64,000 nt of DNA from an uncultured Lachnospiraceae bacterium. GTDB lineage: Bacteria; Bacillota; Clostridia; Lachnospirales; Lachnospiraceae. The stretch's first letter is position 1. Every line of letters starts with the position of its first letter. The stretch spans positions 23,871 to 87,870 of the forward strand of contig CAMXPV010000012.1 in assembly GCA_947245585.1 (NCBI GenBank), in the 5' to 3' direction. Made by a program: the position numbers and the translations under genes. Of the stretch, positions 59,911 through 64,000 are shown one piece after another. Under the pieces are notes generated by a model. It worked only from the letters and a program-made list of their open reading frames with translations, was not told the origin of the DNA and did not search any database.

Positions 59911-61699
59911 AGAAATAGAACGTGTAGAAAATAATAAATATAGGATAACTGAAACGGTAAAGAGAATGACAGCCTACGGAGAAAAGCTTGTTAAACAAAC
60001 AAGGATAGTGGAGAATCCTATTAACATTTGGCTGATAGGTAATACAGGTATGCGCAATCCATGGAGAATTCCAAGTGGATTTAAAGCATATGTTGAATCA
60101 AATATGGTAGGTCGGTTACGAGATGTAGAGGATCAAAAGGCATTTAAGAGGTATTTGGCTCAAATTGGAGAAATTGGCGGAAGTGATGATCGAGACGAAT
60201 CAGCGAGTATAACACGAAAGTATAGATTAATGTTTAACAAATTTGGATTTACATATCCTGAAATTAATAAAAAGAATGGATTTAATCAAGAAGAAATCGG
60301 ACCAGTTGATGGGGTTACTCCCCTTGGACAAGCCTTTTATAATGCTAGGACAATTTCAGCGCAGCAGGAATGTTTTTTAAGAGGAATGATAGTTCCGTTG
60401 GAAATGCTTGATGAAAATATTTTTTATTCGCCCCTGCTATGGACTATTAATATAATGTTGGAATTAGAAAAGAGGATAGGGGATGCAATGATTAACTTTA
60501 TAGAATTTGCAATTTGTGTGCAGACAACGACACCTCATGATGATATTAATGGGGTTGTAAATGATGTTTTAATGATTCGTGAAGAAAGAAATAAGGCAGA
60601 GAATAGGAGAAGATTTGATCAGGAAATTGTTGACAAATATGCTGAAAGATACGTTAAGGATAGACATAATTTTTTAGATTATGCAGATATGAATATTCGG
60701 TACTTGCTTTGTACTGGTATTTTTAAACATGTTGGAAGAGGGATAACATTAATACCCGAATATCATTCAATGGCTATAGACTTGGCTGTAGGTATGATTA
60801 GTTTAGATAATATAAAGAATCAATATATAAAACTCTGTAATGGAGCAGAATTGCCGACTGACAATACTGAAAAAGCTAGTAAAGTTTTAAAAGATTTGAT
60901 AACGCAATTGGATGAGTGCCACATTGCGTATTCGGTTCCTGATATTCCATTAGATTCTGCTAAAAACATCAATATTGTGCGACATGAATTAAAACAGAAC
61001 ATTGATCAATATAAAGAGGAGTTATACGCAAAGGATCAAGAAAATGAATGGGAAGAAATATATGAATATATGAGTTTATTGACTGTAAACAATGGACGAG
61101 AAAAGGAAATTGGAGAAGATTATAGTATTCGTGTTCCAAAAGCCGAGGCGGCAGCCTATCTAGAATGGATATTGTGGAGAGCTTTTTTAGCAATTGATCA
61201 TACAAAAAATAAGCCATATGAAGCAAGAAGATTCAATGTAGATCAAGACTATTTTCCGGTTGGCACTGCACCAGGTGGTGGCCCTGATCTGATATTTGAA
61301 TTTGAAAATTACTATATTGTGATAGAAGTAACAATGTCAACAAACTCAAGGCAGGAAGCGATGGAAGGAGAACCTGTGAGACGTCATGTGGCTGATTTAG
61401 TTATGATTTCTGAAAAACCTGTATATGGCGTGTTTATAGCTAATAGGATTGATTCAAATACTGCAGAAACATTTCGGATTGGAGTTTGGTATAATCAGAA
61501 CGATGAAAAATTAACATTGAAGATTGTACCGTTGACGTTAAAGCAATTTGCCGAGTACTTTAAATATATGTTTGAAAATAAAGAAGTATCTCCTGAAAAA
61601 TTTTTGCAATTATTTGATAAATGTTTTTGCGCTAAAGCGGATAAGAGTGGCCCAGAGTGGAAAGCAGAAATAGCTAATATTGTACAAAAGTCAATGTAA
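59897..61699 (+). CDS. AlwI-family type IIS restriction endonuclease
   Basis: A 600-aa protein. NIWLIGNTGMRNPWRIPSGF near residue 43 and, in the C-terminal third, VGTAPGGGPDLIFEFE (PD at 463-464), YYIVIEVTMSTNSRQEAMEG (E477, T479) and EPVRRHVADLVM match the AlwI/BstNBI endonuclease family. These recognise five-base asymmetric sites such as GGATC or GAGTC and cut a few bases away. The P-D...E-V-T set replaces the usual PD...E-x-K. Two adenine methylases directly upstream complete the system. ATG at 59897 has GGGG about eight bases upstream; 59891 is an alternative. The length is normal for the family. Confidence 0.85.
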   Translation: MGINREIERVENNKYRITETVKRMTAYGEKLVKQTRIVENPINIWLIGNTGMRNPWRIPSGFKAYVESNMVGRLRDVEDQKAFKRYLAQIGEIGGSDDRDESASITRKYRLMFNKFGFTYPEINKKNGFNQEEIGPVDGVTPLGQAFYNARTISAQQECFLRGMIVPLEMLDENIFYSPLLWTINIMLELEKRIGDAMINFIEFAICVQTTTPHDDINGVVNDVLMIREERNKAENRRRFDQEIVDKYAERYVKDRHNFLDYADMNIRYLLCTGIFKHVGRGITLIPEYHSMAIDLAVGMISLDNIKNQYIKLCNGAELPTDNTEKASKVLKDLITQLDECHIAYSVPDIPLDSAKNINIVRHELKQNIDQYKEELYAKDQENEWEEIYEYMSLLTVNNGREKEIGEDYSIRVPKAEAAAYLEWILWRAFLAIDHTKNKPYEARRFNVDQDYFPVGTAPGGGPDLIFEFENYYIVIEVTMSTNSRQEAMEGEPVRRHVADLVMISEKPVYGVFIANRIDSNTAETFRIGVWYNQNDEKLTLKIVPLTLKQFAEYFKYMFENKEVSPEKFLQLFDKCFCAKADKSGPEWKAEIANIVQKSM

Positions 61700-61778
61700 A
61701 TATTTGACTGAGTTATATATAATGGAAAATAAAAGAATAAATAATGTAATTGTACATAAAAATAAAGGGAGGAAAACA

Positions 61779-63515
61779 ATGTATAATTATTTGAACAATT
61801 ATAAAGGGCGAATAGATTTGGTAAAATTATATGGTGACAATTCATTATTACTATATGCATTACAGTTAAGATATGATATTGAGGACATTATTTCGGTTGC
61901 TTCAGAAGCGTTAACAGATGGAAGTGATGATAAAAAGTGTGATTTAATATATATAGACAGAGATGCAGGGTTTGCGGTAATCGCACAGGCATATATGAAG
62001 AGAAATCCAACAGATTCTGATCTGGCTAAGGCGAGTAAAGCAAGTGACTTAAATACTGCGGCATCTTGGATCTTTACACGAGATATAAATGATATACCTG
62101 AAAGAATAAAGGATTTAGTTAGTGAATTACAAGATGCTATAAAAGAGGGCGATATTAACACTATATATTTTTGGTATGTTCATAATATGAATGAGAAAAA
62201 TAATCCAGAGGTGCAAGAGGAATTAAATACCCTGCAAATTGCAGCACAGAAGCTAATGAACGACTTCGTTGGAGATACTTCTGTTAAAATTGTTGCACTG
62301 GAAGTTGGAAATAACACAATAGAACGTTGGTACAATAATTCTAGTAAAAGAATTACCATTGAAAATTCAATAAAGGTAGACGGAAATGGAAAAGCGTTTG
62401 AAGTTAGTGGAGAAAAATGGAAATCCTGTGTTACCGCAGTAAAGGGAAGTTGGATAAGAAATTTATATTTGACATATAAGGATGATCTCTTTTCAGGGAA
62501 TCCAAGAAGTTATTTAGGCGCGGGTAAGAGAAAAAATAAAATTAATTTGGGAATTATGGAAACGGTACAAGAGCAACCCGAAAATTTTTGGGCCTACAAT
62601 AATGGATTGACAGCGCTTGTAAATGATTATGAAATAGAAGACGATATGATTAAAAAAGTATATGGCATAACGATTATTAATGGTGCGCAATCAACAGGTG
62701 CTATTGGTGCAGTTGAAGAGTTAAACGATGATTTTCTCGTACCAATACGATTTATTGTGTGTAATGAGCCCAAAATTATAGAGGAAATTATTAACAATAA
62801 TAATAAACAGAATGAGATTTTACCTTCTGATTTAAGAAGTAATGACAAACAACAAGTTAGATTAAGAAAAGAATTTGAAAAATTTCCGGAATTATACTAT
62901 AGCGGTGGGAGAAGGGATAGCACAAGAGTAAGAAATAAAGAAGTTTTTGATCCCTATCTAGTTGCCCAAACGCTATTGGCATTTCATGGTGATTGTGTGA
63001 CAGCCTATAATTCTAAAAAAATTATATGGGATGATGATAAAGAATACACTAATATTTTTTCTGATCAACTTACTGCAGAGCATATTATTTTCGTTTATTC
63101 ACTAGGGAGAGCAATTGATGAGTATAAAATAAACTTAAATAATAAAAAAGAGCAGAGAACAGAGATAGAAAACGAAGAACTTGCCTTTTTAAGTAAAAGA
63201 GGTTCGAAAATGTTATTAATAGCAGCGGTAAGCACTTGCATGGAAAGCTTGCTTGGAAAGAAAATATTAGATTCTTGGAAACTTGCCTTTAAAAATAATA
63301 CAAATTTTGAAAAATTAGTAGAGAATTGGTCGACGGTGCTAAACGTTCTATTACCTTTTCATTCGACCTTAGAACCAGCAATTGTTGATGGACTGAAAAG
63401 TAAAGAATCGACACAAAATGCGACAAAGCAGTTAAGAGCGATGTTAACATCGTTTAGTATGATGTATGCAAAACAATTGAAACCATTTGTTGATATTATA
63501 AATACAGATATGTAA
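61779..63515 (+). CDS. AIPR-family (abortive phage resistance) protein
   Basis: A 578-aa protein. The AIPR domain (~225-480) is marked by LFSGNPRSYLGAGKRKNK, FWAYNNGLTALVNDYE (N-N-G at 274-276) and YGITIINGAQSTGAIGAVEE, then IIEEIINNNNKQNEILPSDL. The family is named for a phage-resistance role. Residues ~1-170 include CDLIYIDRDAGFAVIAQAYM, which resembles a worn restriction-endonuclease-like core with Q-A-Y-M where Q-x-K is common (inference). ATG at 61779 follows AAAGGGAGG. An in-frame ATG at 61722 has no such site. It lies 79 bases after the endonuclease and shares its AT-rich composition, so it likely belongs to the same defence unit. Confidence 0.85.
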   Translation: MYNYLNNYKGRIDLVKLYGDNSLLLYALQLRYDIEDIISVASEALTDGSDDKKCDLIYIDRDAGFAVIAQAYMKRNPTDSDLAKASKASDLNTAASWIFTRDINDIPERIKDLVSELQDAIKEGDINTIYFWYVHNMNEKNNPEVQEELNTLQIAAQKLMNDFVGDTSVKIVALEVGNNTIERWYNNSSKRITIENSIKVDGNGKAFEVSGEKWKSCVTAVKGSWIRNLYLTYKDDLFSGNPRSYLGAGKRKNKINLGIMETVQEQPENFWAYNNGLTALVNDYEIEDDMIKKVYGITIINGAQSTGAIGAVEELNDDFLVPIRFIVCNEPKIIEEIINNNNKQNEILPSDLRSNDKQQVRLRKEFEKFPELYYSGGRRDSTRVRNKEVFDPYLVAQTLLAFHGDCVTAYNSKKIIWDDDKEYTNIFSDQLTAEHIIFVYSLGRAIDEYKINLNNKKEQRTEIENEELAFLSKRGSKMLLIAAVSTCMESLLGKKILDSWKLAFKNNTNFEKLVENWSTVLNVLLPFHSTLEPAIVDGLKSKESTQNATKQLRAMLTSFSMMYAKQLKPFVDIINTDM

Positions 63516-63548
63516 GTGTACTTATAACAACTATGATTAGATGGCGAG

Positions 63549-63950
63549 ATGTCGTCTGAGTTAGACACAACGAAGAAACTGTTTGAGAAGCATTCCTCCA
63601 AGCCTTATAACCCTAAACTGGCAAATGTTTTCTTTAAGAGCGGTATGATAGAGGTGTGGGGCAGAGGTTTTGATAAAATTAAAGAAGCTTGTGAAAAATA
63701 TGATGGACGCTTGCCAGAATACACAATAAGCTCATCTGGAATTATGGTGCTTTGTAAGGCGTGTGATAAGTATTTAGAATTGTTGCAAGGTACACTGCAT
63801 CATGGTCAAAATGACCAAGATGGTCATGATGCGGTCATGATGATTTTGGACTTTTGTAAAGAAGCAAAATCCATACCGGAAATCATGGAACAATTTGGAT
63901 TTGACAGCAGGACGAGCTTTAGAAGAAAATATTTAAATACATTAGCCTGA
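63549..63950 (+). pseudogene. 5'-truncated AlbA/ATP-binding transcriptional regulator
   Basis: A 133-codon frame matching only the C-terminal part of the large AlbA_2/HATPase_c_4-type regulators. HSSKPYNPKLANVFFKSGMI and E-V-W-G-R-G-F-D-K-I are the conserved HATPase_c_4 end, followed by a small DNA-binding-like tail (SIPEIMEQFGFDSRTSFRRK). The usual ~300 N-terminal residues are absent, and upstream frames hold stops at 63525 and 63534. The ATG at 63549 has no clear ribosome site. It is best read as a remnant of the gene cut when the AT-rich island arrived. Confidence 0.75.
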
Positions 63951-64000
63951 ATTATTCATGAGGATCTAATTTCTTCATGATAATCCGATATTTTGTTTGT

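Noticed and set aside
61704..61723. TTGACT and TATAAT between the endonuclease and the AIPR gene
   Set aside because: The two hexamers are only eight bases apart, so they cannot form one promoter. A stand-alone -10 in AT-rich DNA is weak evidence; the AIPR gene is better read as part of the operon.
63951..63990. TCATGA/TCATGATAAT-type imperfect palindrome after the truncated regulator
   Set aside because: Pairing is interrupted and no T-run follows; not enough for a terminator or attachment site.

Overview
The window reads as chromosomal DNA of a Firmicute, most likely a Lachnospiraceae-type Clostridium. The evidence is strong AGGAGG-like ribosome sites, occasional TTG and GTG starts, a moderately GC-rich main part, and gene families typical of gut Clostridia (EpsG, DUF6020, AAA/DUF4143 and AAA/DUF234 ATPases, GtrA). 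Every gene I support lies on the + strand. Many neighbours overlap by ATGA, so the region is a series of long operons. The assignment to a family of organisms is inference.

About 1-57.8 kb is one very large surface-glycan locus built from modules. (1) 0-9.2 kb: the end of a polyprenyl glycosylphosphotransferase, a Wzz-like chain-length protein, an EpsG-type polymerase, five cytosolic glycosyltransferases and a GT-C membrane transferase. (2) 9.2-24.8 kb: a consensus promoter leads into mtnA and a pseudaminic-acid-type nonulosonate pathway (pseB, pseC, an aminotransferase-PseG fusion, pseF, pseI). With it come an ATP-grasp ligase, a GT52 sialyltransferase-like enzyme, an ABC flippase and GtrA. 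(3) 24.9-36.3 kb: acyl- and acetyltransferases, large membrane proteins, an AAA ATPase with its own promoter, a RffA/WecE-type aminotransferase paired with a PseH/WecD-like acetyltransferase, and an ArnC-like transferase. (4) 36.3-42.2 kb: an O-antigen-ligase/polymerase-like protein, a WbpM/PglF dehydratase and a PglE aminotransferase, which together suggest a bacillosamine-type sugar. (5) 42.2-44.2 kb: a remnant ORF, a terminator, a DUF4143 ATPase and a GNAT gene that looks frameshifted. (6) 44.2-57.8 kb: a PglC-like initiating transferase, a second ATP-grasp enzyme, a PglA-like transferase, TviB and TviC (UDP-HexNAcA synthesis), a GT10 fucosyltransferase-like enzyme, a sugar N-formyltransferase, three GT4 enzymes and a second DUF6020 protein.

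About 57.8-63.5 kb is markedly AT-rich and unlike the rest. It holds a four-gene defence operon behind a near-consensus promoter: an HTH-DpnM-like adenine methylase fusion, a second D12-class adenine methylase, an AlwI-family type IIS restriction endonuclease, and an AIPR (abortive phage resistance) protein. It ends against a 5'-truncated AlbA/ATP-binding regulator, so the island looks acquired.

The least ordinary observations are the AIPR-linked type IIS system, the aminotransferase-PseG fusion, mtnA heading a nonulosonate operon, a near-duplicate promoter/leader before two separate modules (36.3 and 44.3 kb), and a highly structured 160-nt intergenic element at 22.4 kb. No rRNA, tRNA, CRISPR array or transposase was seen. 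No gene-free stretch exceeds 300 bases.
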